Part shown: piece after piece, positions 1-12,250 of the stretch
Position numbering within the stretch: the first letter of the stretch is position 1
How the letters are laid out: each line of letters starts with the position of its first letter
Translations under genes and position numbers: made by a program
The notes under the pieces: generated by a model
Database searches by the model: none
What the model was told of the DNA's origin: nothing
What the model saw: only the letters and a program-made list of their open reading frames with translations
Source: Eledone cirrhosa
Lineage: Eukaryota > Mollusca > Cephalopoda > Octopoda > Eledonidae
Assembly: GCA_964016885.1 (NCBI GenBank)
Contig: OZ024741.1
Span: 27,610,956 to 27,674,955, forward strand
DNA: 64,000 bases
Reading direction: 5' to 3'

Positions 1-61
1 AACACCAACCACCATACAGAATGGGCACTCCTACTTTATGGAGTGGGCTAGGTGAATTTTG
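1..61 (-). mobile_element. 3' UTR remnant of the (GATGAT)n-tailed LINE
   Basis: The first bases, aacaccaaccac followed by a degenerate acagaatgggc, match the conserved module 'cctaacaccaaccacatttacagtgtggg' found in LINE 3' ends across the window. It leads directly into the large tandem array, as the same module does at 8.5 kb. Confidence 0.6.
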
Positions 62-3000
62 TTATGGTACCAGCATTACCTCTTTATAGAATGTACAAGG
101 TACATATTATTGAGGTACCAGCACTACCACTTTAAAGAATGTACAAGGTACATATTGTGGTACCAACAGTACCACTTTATAGAATGTACAAGGTACATAT
201 TATTGAGGTACCAGCACTACCACTTTAAAGAATGTACAAGGTACATATTGTGGTACCAACAGTACCACTTTATAGAATGTACAAGGTACATATTATTGAG
301 GTACCAGCACTACCACTTTAAAGAATGTACAAGGTACATATTGTGGTACCAACAGTACCACTTTATAGAATGTACAAGGTACATATTATTGAGGTACCAG
401 CACTACCACTTTAAAGAATGTACAAGGTACATATTGTGGTACCAACACTACCACTTTATAGAATGTACAAGGTACATATTATTGTGGTACCAGCACTACC
501 ACTTTATAGAACGTACAAGGTACATATTGTGGTACCAACACTACCACTTTATAGAATGTACAAGGTACATATTATTGTGGTACCAGCACTACCACTTTAT
601 AGAACGTACAAGGTACATATTGTGGTACCAACACTACCACTTTATAGAATGTACAAGGTACATATTATTGTGGTACCAGCACTACCACTTTATAGAATGT
701 ACAAGGTACATATTATTGTGGTACCAGCACTACCACTTCATAGAATGTACAAGGTACATATTATTGTGGTACCAACACTACCACTTTATAGAATGTACAA
801 GGTACATATTATTGAGGTACCAGCACTACCACTTTATAGAATGTACAAGGTACATATTATTATGGTACCAGCACTACCACTTTATAGAATGTACAAGGTA
901 CATATTATTGTGGTACCAGCACTACCACTTTATAGAATGTACAAGGTACATATTATTGAGGTACCAGCATTACCACTTTATAGAATGTACAAGGTACATA
1001 TTATTGTGGTACCAGCATTACCACTTCATAGAATGTACAAGGTACATATTATTGTGGTACCAGCACTACCACTTTATAGAACGTATGAGGTACATATTAT
1101 TGTGGTACCAGCACTACCACTTTATAGAATGTACAAGGTACATATTATTGTGGTACCAGCACTACCACTTTATAGAACGTACAAGGTACATATTGTGGTA
1201 CCAGCACTACCACTTTATAGAACGTATGAGGTACATATTATTGTGGTACCAGCACTACCACTTCATAGAATGTACAAGGTACATATTATTGTGGTACCAG
1301 CACTACCACTTTATAGAACGTATGAGGTACATATTATTGTGGTACCAGCACTACCACTTCATAGAATGTACAAGGTACATATTATTGTGGTACCAGCACT
1401 ACCACTTTATAGAACGTATGAGGTACATATTATTGTGGTACCAGCACTACCACTTTATAGAATGTACAAGGTACATATTATTGAGGTACCAGCACTACCA
1501 CTTTATAGAATGTACAAGGTACATATTATTATGGTACCAGCACTACCACTTTATAGAATGTACAAGGTACATATTATTGTGGTACCAGCACTACCACTTT
1601 ATAGAATGAACAAGGTACATATTATTGTGGTACCAGCACTACCACTTTATAGAATGTACAAGGTACATATTATTGAGATACCAGCACTACCACTTTATAG
1701 AATGTACAAGGTACATATTATTGAGATACCAGCACTACCACTTTATAGAACGTACAAGGTACATATTGTGGTACCAGCACTACCACTTTATAGAATGTAC
1801 AAGGTACATATTATTGTGGTACCAGCACTACCACTTTATAGAATGTACAAGGTACATATTATTGTGGTACCAGCACTACCACTTTATAGAACATACAAGG
1901 TACATATTATTGTGGTACCAGCATTACCACTTTATAGAATGTACAAGGTACATATTATTGTGGTACCAGCACTACCACTTTATAGAATGTACAAGGTACA
2001 TATTGTGGTACCAGCACTACCACTTTATAGAATGTACAAGGTACATATTATTGTGGTACCAGCATTACCACTTTATAGAATGTACAAGGTACATATTGTG
2101 GTACCAGCACTACCACTTTATAGAATGAACAAGGTACATATTATTGTGGTACCAGCACTACCACTTTATAGAATGTACAAGGTACATATTATTGAGATAA
2201 CAGCACTACCACTTTATAGAATGTACAAGGTACATATTATTGTGGTACCAGCATTACCACTTTATAGAATGTACAAGGTACATATTATAGTGGTACCAGC
2301 ACTACCACTTTATAGAATGTACAAGGTACATATTATTGTGGTACCAGCATTACCACTTTATAGAATGTACAAGCTACATATTATAGTGGTACCAGCATTA
2401 CCACTTTATAGAATGTACAAGGTACATATTATTGTGGTAGCAGCACTACCACTTTATAGAACGTACAAGGTACATATTATTGTGGTACCAGCACTACCAC
2501 TTTATAGAATGTACAAGGTACATATTATTGTGGTACCAGCACTAACACTTTATAGAATGTACAAGGTCCATATTATTGTGGTACCAGCACTACCACTTTA
2601 TAGAACGTACAAGGTACATATTATTGTGGTACCAGCACTACCACTTTATAGAATGTACAAGGTACATATTATTGTGGTGCCAGCACTACCACTTTACAGA
2701 ACATACAAGGTACATATTATTGTGGTATCAGCACTACCACTTTATAGAATGTACAAGGTACATATTATTGTGGTACCAGCACTACCACTTTATAGAATGT
2801 ACAAGGTACATATTATTGTGGTACCAGCATTACCACTTCATGGAATGTACAAGGTACATATTATTGAGGTACCAGCACTACCACTTTATAGAATGTACAA
2901 GGTACATATTATTGTGGTACCAGCACTACCACTTTATAGAATGTACAAGGTACATATTATTGTGGTACTAGCACTATCTATTTATAGAATGTACAAGGTA

Positions 3001-5430
3001 CATATTATTGAGGTACCAGCACTACCACTTTATAGAATGTACAAGGTACATATTATTGTGGTACCAGCACTACCACTTTATAGAATGTACAAGGTACATA
3101 TTCTTGTGGTACCAGCACTACCACTTTATTGAATGTACAAGGTACATATTATTGTGGTACCAACACTACCACTTTATAGAATGCACAAGGTACATATTAT
3201 TGAGGTACCAGCATTACCACTTTATAGAATGTACAAGGTACAAATTTTTGTGGTACCAGCACTACCACTTTATAGAATGCACAAGGTACATATTATTGAG
3301 GTATCAGCATTACCACTTTATAGAATGCACAAGGTACATATTATTGAGGTACCAGCATTACCACTTTATAGAATGTACAAGGTACATATTATTGTGGTAC
3401 CAGCACTACCACTTTATAGAATGTAGAAGGTACATATTATTGTGGTACCAGCACTACCACTTTATAGAATGTAGAAGGTACATTTTATTGTGGTACCAGC
3501 ACTACCACTTTATAGAATGTACAAGGTACATATTATTGTGGTACAAGCACTACCACTTTATAGAACGTACAAGGTCCATATTATTGTGGTACAAGCACTA
3601 CCATTTTATAGAACGTACAAGGTCCATATTATTGTGGTACCAGCACTACCACTTTATAGAACGTACAAGATACATATTATTGTGGTACCAGCACTACCAC
3701 TTTATAGAACGTACAAGGTACATATTATTGTGGTGCCAGCACTACCACTTTATAGACCATACAAGGTACATATTATTGTGGTATCAGCACTACCACTTTA
3801 TAGAATGTACAAGGTACATATTATTGTGGTACCAGCACTACCATTTTATAGAATGTACAAGGTACATATTATTGTGGTACTACCACTACCAATTTATAGA
3901 ATGTACAAGGTACATATTATTGTGGTACCAGCATTACCACTTCATGGAATGTACAAGGTACATATTATTGAGGTACCAGCACTACCACTTTATAGAATGT
4001 ACAAGGTACATATTATTGTGGTACCAGCACTACCACTTTATAGAATGTACAAGGTACATATTATTGTGGTACCAGCACTACCACTTTATAGAATGTACAA
4101 GGTACATATTATTGTGGTACCAGCACTACCACTTTATAGAATGCACAAGGTACATATTATTGAGGTACCAGCATTACCACTTCATGGAATGTACAAGGTA
4201 CATATTATTGAGGTACCAGCATTACCACTTTATAGAATGTACAAGGTACATATTATTGTGGTACCAGGACTACCACTTTATAGAATGCACAAGGTACATA
4301 TTATTGAGGTACCAGCATTACCACTTTATAGAATGCACAAGGTACATATTATTGAGGTACCAGCATTACCACTTTATAGAATGTACAAGGTACATATTAT
4401 TGAGGTACCAGCACTACCACTTTATAGAATGTAGAAGGTACATATTATTGTGGTACCAGCACTACCACTTTATAGAATGTAGAAGGTACATTTTATTGTG
4501 GTACCAGCACTACCACTTTATAGAATGTACAAGGTACATATTATTGTGGTACCAGCACTACCATTTTATAGAACGTACAAGGTCCATATTATTGTGGTAC
4601 CAGCACTACCACTTTATAGAACGTACAAGGTACATATTATTGTGGTACCAGCACTACCACTTTATAGAACGTACAAGGTACATATTATTGTGGTGCCAGC
4701 ACTACCACTTTATAGAACATACAAGGTACATATTATTGTGGTATCAGCACTACCACTTTATAGAATGTATAAGGTACATATTATTGTGGTACCAGCACTA
4801 CCATTTTATAGAATGTACAAGGTACATATTATTGTGGTACTAGCACTACCAATTTATAGAATGTACAAGGTACATATTATTGTGGTACCAGCATTACCAC
4901 TTCATGGAATGTACAAGGTACATATTATTGAGGTACCAGCACTACCACTTTATAGAATGTACAAGGTACATATTATTGTGGTACCAGCACTACCACTTTA
5001 TAGAATGTACAAGGTACATATTATTGTGGTACCAGCACTACCACTTTATAGAATGTACAAGGTACATATTATTGAGGTACCAGCACTACCATTTTATAGA
5101 ATGTACAAGGTACATATCATTGAGGTACTAGCACTACCAATTTATAGAATGTACAAGGTACATATTATTGTGGTACCAGCACTACCACTTTATAGAATGC
5201 ACAAGGTACATATTATTGAGGTACCAGCATTACCACTTTATAGAATGTACAAGGTACATATTATTTTGGTACCAGCACTACCACTTTATAGAATGTAGAA
5301 GGTACATATTATTGTGGTACCAGCACTACCACTTTATAGAATGTACAAGGTACATATTATTTTGGTACCAGCACTACCACTTTATAGAATGTACAAGGTT
5401 TTATTTTATCATGGCACCAGCACTAGAGAG
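62..5430. repeat. Large 48-bp minisatellite array (about 110 copies)
   Basis: Tandem units of 48 bp, with a 45-bp variant lacking one TTA in the TATTATTG segment, fill 5.4 kb. Each unit contains GGTACC, TGTACA and a short inverted repeat, ATGTAC-aag-GTACAT. Over roughly the first 650 bp, 48- and 45-bp units tend to alternate (93-bp period). A block starting near 3418 recurs 1008 bp later (21 units). Two frames stay open for long stretches because unit lengths are multiples of three, encoding 16-residue repeats such as VPALPLYRMYKVHIIV. I regard these ORFs as by-products of the repeat. The unit aligns with the 48-bp repeat of the LINE 3' UTR through intermediate forms at 27.3 and 45.8 kb. Confidence 0.95.
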
Positions 5431-5559
5431 GTTGTCATATGTGCAGCTAGACTGAAGAGTCCTCTATTCTATATAGTCTGTTTTATAACTAACCACATTA
5501 TCTGAAATATGGTCATTTATGTTGTATCTCACTTATGTATTATCCCACAGATATGTAGT

Positions 5560-5672
5560 CTATTGTAGGCAACCATAGTACTATAAGACCTCACAACTAT
5601 ATTGTAGTCAGCTATACCACTGTAAGACCTCACACCTCTATTGTAGACAGCTATAGCACTGTAAGACCTCAC
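5560..5672. repeat. Short tandem repeat, about 45 bp x 2.5
   Basis: Three related segments each contain a 'ctgtaagacctcaca'-like core and 'attgtag(a/t)cagctata'. The array lies about 50 bp beyond exon 6 of CFAP221, within its next intron. Confidence 0.65.
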
Positions 5673-5718
5673 AGCTCAATTAGATGACTTTAATACTGAA
5701 ATAAACCTTGCTACTCAC

Positions 5719-5875
5719 ATTTGAAGTCCAGGAACAGAAGAACCAGAGAAGATACATATCTTAGGTTTGAAATTGAACTGAGAAATTTTCAACTGTATTT
5801 TTATTATTGATGTTTGAAATGTGATTGGTGCAAAGATAACTTTGAATGTTACTCGACCATTTTCAGGAACAATTC
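5719..5875 (-). CDS. CFAP221: CFAP221 coding exon 6
   Basis: Acceptor caattttcag, two completing bases, 51 codons and two leftover bases, donor GTGAGT. It encodes [16 protein letters not shown] and [15 protein letters not shown], closing the ASH-like module. The reading continues into an exon left of the window. Confidence 0.9.
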
Positions 5876-8800
5876 CTGAAAATTGAAAAGCATATATTAA
5901 CAATAATAGTTTCTAAACCAATAATTTGAGAGGAGGAAATATTAATAATAATGGTTTCTGATAATGATTTCTAATTTGTATTTTTTTAAATTCTTTTAAT
6001 CACAGTTGTATAAATAACATTAAAGATTGTTCACAATTTGTTCAGAATGAAAATATAAACACATATAATTGTTTCTACTTTTGGCACAAGGCCAGCAATT
6101 ACCCAGTACATTACTGATACTTTATTTTATCGACCCCGTAAGGATGAAAGGCAAAGTTAACCTCGGCGAGAATTAAACTCAGATAATAAAGGGCCATAAC
6201 TCTATGCTGCTAAGCATGGTGTTTGACGCTCTAACAATTAACTATTGCTAGGAACCTCACAAATATAACTCACCAAAAGATATGATCAAAGCGAGAAAAT
6301 GAAAAAGAAAAAAAAGGGAAACAAAACAAAAACGACTATCAATTTACCACTAAGTGTGACAGTCAGCCATCCCCCACAACAGTCAATGGAAATTGTTGGG
6401 TCAAGCCAACAAACTCACAGCATTACCCCCACTAGCACAAAAGCAGTAATTTTAGAGGAGGAAATAGTTCAATTAAACCCCCCCCCCCCCCCCCAGTATT
6501 TCAATGGTACGGGATTTTAATCAACCTTGGAAAGATGAAAGACAAAGTTGGCTATGGTGCGATTTGAATTAAATATCACAGACCATTTTGTCTGAAGCCC
6601 TCTTTCTGGCAACCATCTGTCCTAATAATAAAGCAAAGATATAACAATACAACTAACTAAATACCTTCCATTGGTATCACTGTGAAAGCAGGGTTAGACT
6701 GTAGATACTCTAACTGAAAGTCAAACTCAACTGGAACTTCAGACGTCAAAGAAAATACTTTTTCTAACCTGAAGAAAAATGAAACAGAAGAAATGTGAAA
6801 ATTAAAATTATTATTATGAGCCGGAGTAATGCTGATGAGGAAAGACGAGAACAAGAGGGACACATTAGATAACTTCAGGCCCATAACACTGCTCAACAAA
6901 GAGTTTAAGAGTTCGCAAAGGTTGGCGCTTGTCGTCGAGGATTTGGTAGGGGAGGTGCAAACTTGTGCAATGCCTACCAGATCCATACATGACACCTCCT
7001 CCTCATGCAATAGATGAGAGAGGCTAGGGTGTAAACGTGGCTTTGGTGAGGCTCTGATCAATTTAGATCAATCGACAGCTTTTGATAGGGTCGACCATCG
7101 ATACCTGGAGGCTGTCCTCAAAGCAGCTGGCTTCGGTCCCATCTTCAGAGGCTGGATCGCTGCAATGCAGTGATATCTGCTTGGTGGTTAAAGTTAATAG
7201 CCACCTTTCAGAACCGTTTCAGGTCTCCCGATCAGTCCGTCAAGGGTGCCCTCTCTCCTCCCTTCTGTACGTATTGACTCTTGAGCCTTAACTACAGGAG
7301 CTGGAGCGGTTGCAGAGCATCCCGCTGAAACCAGGATGCGGAAGGACAGTATCAGCTTATGCAGATGACATCACCGTGAGGGTGTCAAACACCTCAATTT
7401 CCGAGGTGTTCGACACCCTCTTGGAAGAATATGAAATGTTGACAGATGTGAAACTAAACCCGGAAAAGTCAGTGGGCTTACAGCTCGGCACCTGCAGAGG
7501 CAAGAAAATTGTGATGCCATCTGGCCTTTGTGGCCCCCTCAGTCTATCTCAACCAGTTCAAGCTGCAATGGTAAACCAGCAGTGTCCAAGTCATACTTAA
7601 TGGTCTCATTGAAAGTGCCATGGCATGGGAATGTGGCATGACAGTGGATGAAGGCTGAAAGTATCTACCATATGAAAGGATCCACAGTGGCATTTGTGTT
7701 GCTTACAGACCCAAATGTTGAGCCTCAAGGTAACACCAATATGTTTTTATTAATTCCTCCAACAGCCCTAATCCAAGTTGAAAAGTGTTCCAGTTATAAC
7801 AATGTATACATTATTCCCTGTCCTTCTCATCTTACCATCTTTTTCACCTCTTTTTATTATTAAGAATAAAAGACTATTAAAATAAAACATGCAAATGTGG
7901 AAAATTTTATGTAAAACAGATAAGAAAATGGAGTGAAAACATTACTGTCAACTTTGGTTCTCAATAAAGAATAGATGTGAGAGGATGGCAAATACCAACA
8001 ACAACAACACCAACAAGCAAGCAAGCATATTGTAGACTTACTTTTCACCAATGGGAGTTGGAGGGAATTTGCAATTTTCTGGGAAACCATCGGTTTTCAT
8101 CACTGGATAAGCATGGAGAGGTACGACAATATTTTCATCTCCCTATCAATAAACAAACTTTATTATTTACATGGAGGTGATGAATTAACAGAATCATATG
8201 AATAACAGATACAATGCTTTTACAGTATTGATTTTTGCACTTGGACTTACGATCATGTTGTGGATTCTTAGGCACAAGACCCACAATTTGTGGAGAGGGG
8301 TAAGTCAATTACATTGACAACCCCAGTATATGACAGGTATTTCATCAATTTTGGAAGACTGAAAGGTAACATCCATTTTTCCATGCTAGCATGGGTTAGA
8401 CGAGTTGCCCCGTAGTGAGACAAGCCAGGTCGGGTGACCATATCTTGCTCATACAGAACTGATTTTGGCTTGCTTTCTACAACTGGATACCCTTTCTAAT
8501 ACCAACCACATTTACACTGTGGGCTGGGGGCTTTTTGTCACGACACCTACCTGACCACTTTACTGTGTGGGCTGGGGGCTTTTTGTCACGACACCTACCT
8601 GACCACTTTACTGTGTGGGCTGGGGGCTTTTTGTCGTTACACCTACATGACTACTTTACTGTGTGGGCTGGGTGCTTTTTGTCACGACACCTACCTGACC
8701 ACTTTACTGTGTGGGCTGGGGGCTTTTTGTCACGACACCTACCTGACCACTTTACTGTGTGGGCTGGGGGCTTTTTGTCGTTACACCTACATGACTACTT

Positions 8801-10767
8801 TACTGTGTGGGCTGGGTGCTTTTTGTCACGACACCTACCTGACCACTTTACTGTGTGGGCTGGGGGCTTTTTGTCACGACACCTACCTGACCACTTTACT
8901 GTGTGGGCTGGGGGCTTTTTGTCGTTACACCTACATGACTACTTTACTGTGTGGGCTGGGTGCTTTTTGTCACGACACCTACCTGACCACTTTACTGTGT
9001 GGGCTGGGTGCTTTTTGTCACGACACCTACCTGACCACTTTACTGTGTGGGCTGGGTGCTTTTTGTCACGACACCTACCTGACCACTTTACTGTGTGGGC
9101 TGGGTGTTTTGTCGTGACACCTACATGACTACTTTACTGTGTGGGCTGGGTGCTTTGTCGTGACACCTACATGACTACTTTACTGTGTGGGCTGGGGGCT
9201 TTTTGTCACGACACCTACCTAACCACTTTACTGTGTGGGCTGGGGGCTTTTTGTCGTGTCGCCTTTACAACCACTTTACAGTTAGGCTGGGGACTTGGGT
9301 GGGAGGAGGTGTGTAGGGATTGGAGTTACATCTGGGAGTGTGTGTGAGGGGAGGAGTGTTCGAGCATGGGTGGAGTGTTAGGACATGGGAGGTACAAGAG
9401 GGGGAGGGGCATGGACTGCCAAACTACCACCTTTCGGAAAAGTTATAACACTGAAACTATCAAATAGCTCGTTAATATTATCTCGTTAATATTATTGATG
9501 TTCCTATTCCAATCTGAATAGACACAGATCTTCCAAGTAAATAAAAATGAAAGTTTAACAAGAATATGTCAACATTTTTTTGTTAAATATGGAACTTACA
9601 GGACAATGAACTCTGACACTATCATAATAATACCTCCACTCTATCGGAAGAAATTCTATTTGACATAGCATTTGTAGTCCAGTACCAAGGTAACTCTGTC
9701 AAAGAAGAAACAACAGATGAAAATATATTAACATCTTCTGGTGGATGTGTTAATGTTGATGTGCAGGAAAAACAAAGCATGGATGAGCTGAGAGAAAAAA
9801 AAAGACATAAGAGGAGGGTTGAAATGTAGAGAGCAAATGAGAAGACAGCACTGGTATAGACATGCCATGTGCATAGATAATGAGCATTGGGTCAAGAAGT
9901 GTAAAGAAATCTTAGTGGAAGGAAGCTGGAGTAGAGGAAGACCTAGGAAGATGTGGGCAAATATGGTGAAAGCTGATCTTGAATTTCTGAACAGTAAATG
10001 TTGATTTTTGCTGCATGGTACCATATAGGCCACTTAGTGGCAGTGCAAGTATAATACTTATTGTTTCTCTACATCTTTTTAAAACCTAATTATATTGTTC
10101 TCTGAAAAACAATAGATATGTCATTTCCTATAATATTAGTAGTGTGAAAATCTCTGAGGTCTGGCATCTTTAGCTCCAATTCTCTCATAGAACCATAGGT
10201 CATAGTAACCTCCCTAGTCTGGATGTCCCAATAAAATGCACTTGATAGAGCATGAGACCATATGTAAGCAAGATGCACACTCTCCCTCTCATACCCATCT
10301 GAGAGTTCAGGAGCCCAGCTTGAGTACTAATTCAGTTTGTGAAAATCCATCCAATCCTTGCTAGCAGGAAAAATAGATGTTAAATGATGATGATGATGGA
10401 AATAATATGTGTGGGTGTATGTATGTGTGTGTATAAATGTCATCATCATCATCACTGTTTTACATCCGTTCTTCCATGCTAGCATGGGTTAGACGGGTTG
10501 TACTGTTGTGGGCAGTGTCCAGTCAGCTGACCTTGTCTTGCTCATACAGGAACTGATTCTGGCTTGATTTCTACAGCTGGATGCCCTTCCTAACACCAAC
10601 TTCATTTACAGTGAGTGCTGGGTGCTTTTTTTCAGTGGTGCCTACAACGTCCATTTTACAGTGTGGGCTGGGTGCATTTTTTGCCGTGGCACCTCCACGA
10701 CCACTTTGTAGTGGGAGCATATTGTCTATATGCTTCAGCTTGTACCCGTGGGAAGTCAGGTCTTCTG

Positions 10768-10802
<35 letters not shown>

Positions 10803-12219
10803 GTCTTTGGAATATATTTATAAAGCTTTCAGTGTTGCTATAAAACAACTTGGTAGCATACTTACAGACTTCTCATAGTGTATTTTGAAGTACTTTGTCT
10901 GTGGGGGTAAAATTTGGATGCTGAGCAGATTCTTGGTAAGGTTTGTAAGACTGAGCTGTTTAGAATATTTCTTTTCCAGGGAAAATACCTCAAAATGCAA
11001 AGCCAATGGATTAGCTAAGATGGCTTTACTCTCTTGTCCAGTTTTACGGAAAATCTCTGAAAAAAATAAAAATAAGATACAAAAAATGTGTAGAAATGGT
11101 TTACATCAATTGGAATTTTGGATAAAAGAAAATATTTACTCAAAAATAAAAGAAAGAAATTTACAATACATCATTTGAATATTAAACATTTTTTTTTAAT
11201 TAAATAGCAAAAGTAGTGGAAAAGGGGAAGGGAGCAGCAGACTACACTTCAGTCTAGGTGGTATATCTTAGCTCTGTCATGTGAACAAAATGACAAAGAA
11301 TAACCAGCAACCACTGCTAAATCAGCTATGGTACCTCATTGCGAGTCTGGTACTTTCTTCAGGCAGATTGCAATTTTCCTCATTTTGTAGAAGAAAACTG
11401 CAGTCAGGGTCTGAAGACAATGGAGGTCTCATCACCCAAAAACTACTGTATAGACTCGTGTAAACATTTTTTTACACTAAAATTACATAAGAACCAGACT
11501 CCCCACGAGGTAGAGTAGCTGATGTAGCGGTTGTTGCTGGCCATTCTTCATGGCAATGCCTTTGCTGTTTTGTCCAAATGGTACCGTCAAATTATTTGGA
11601 AATAGGTGCTTCTGACAGGACCCCTGAAAAGCGTATCATAGGACTCTGCTCTAGACCCTCTCAGAGATATGTGAAGAAGAGGAAGATAAAATGTACTTGT
11701 TAGAATGCAGAATGTATGTAAGCGAGATGCGAACCTCTATCCTGTCTGGAAGGTGAGTGGTCCCACTTCAGTACAGACTTAATTGATGAACACCTGTCTA
11801 ACTCTAACAAGGAAAGTGCATGTTAAATGATGATGATATGATGACATAGTATATTACTGTAAATATATAATATTCTCTACTTTGGTATTGAGAACTTCTT
11901 TTTACAGGTGTGTGAACCAAAACATATATATATATATATATATTGAGTATATGTTGGTTGTTTACCGACACCTCAGTATGCAGATTGGAGCACTTGATAT
12001 ATGATTCCAGTTCCTCAGAGAAATAACAACCCAACCAGGAGCTGGACATATTGGAGTATTGACGGAGTAAAACACTTTAACAACACGTGTACCTGTCTCT
12101 ACCACACCAATTCGAACTGCCTGAAGAGGTCACAGCCAATGATGGCTGTCACCGAAATATATATAGCAGTACATCTTTAATAAAAGAAGCCAAATCTTAA
12201 ATATTTGACTTAATTACTT

Positions 12220-12250
<31 letters not shown>

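Noticed and set aside
59..5300. Long ORFs (up to 904 codons) in the left-hand array, as repeat-protein genes
   Set aside because: They are translations of a 48-bp minisatellite in several frames, with no start context, splice sites or variation pattern of a protein.
8535..9128. 197-codon ORF with [13 protein letters not shown] repeats
   Set aside because: It is the 48-bp array at a LINE 3' end.
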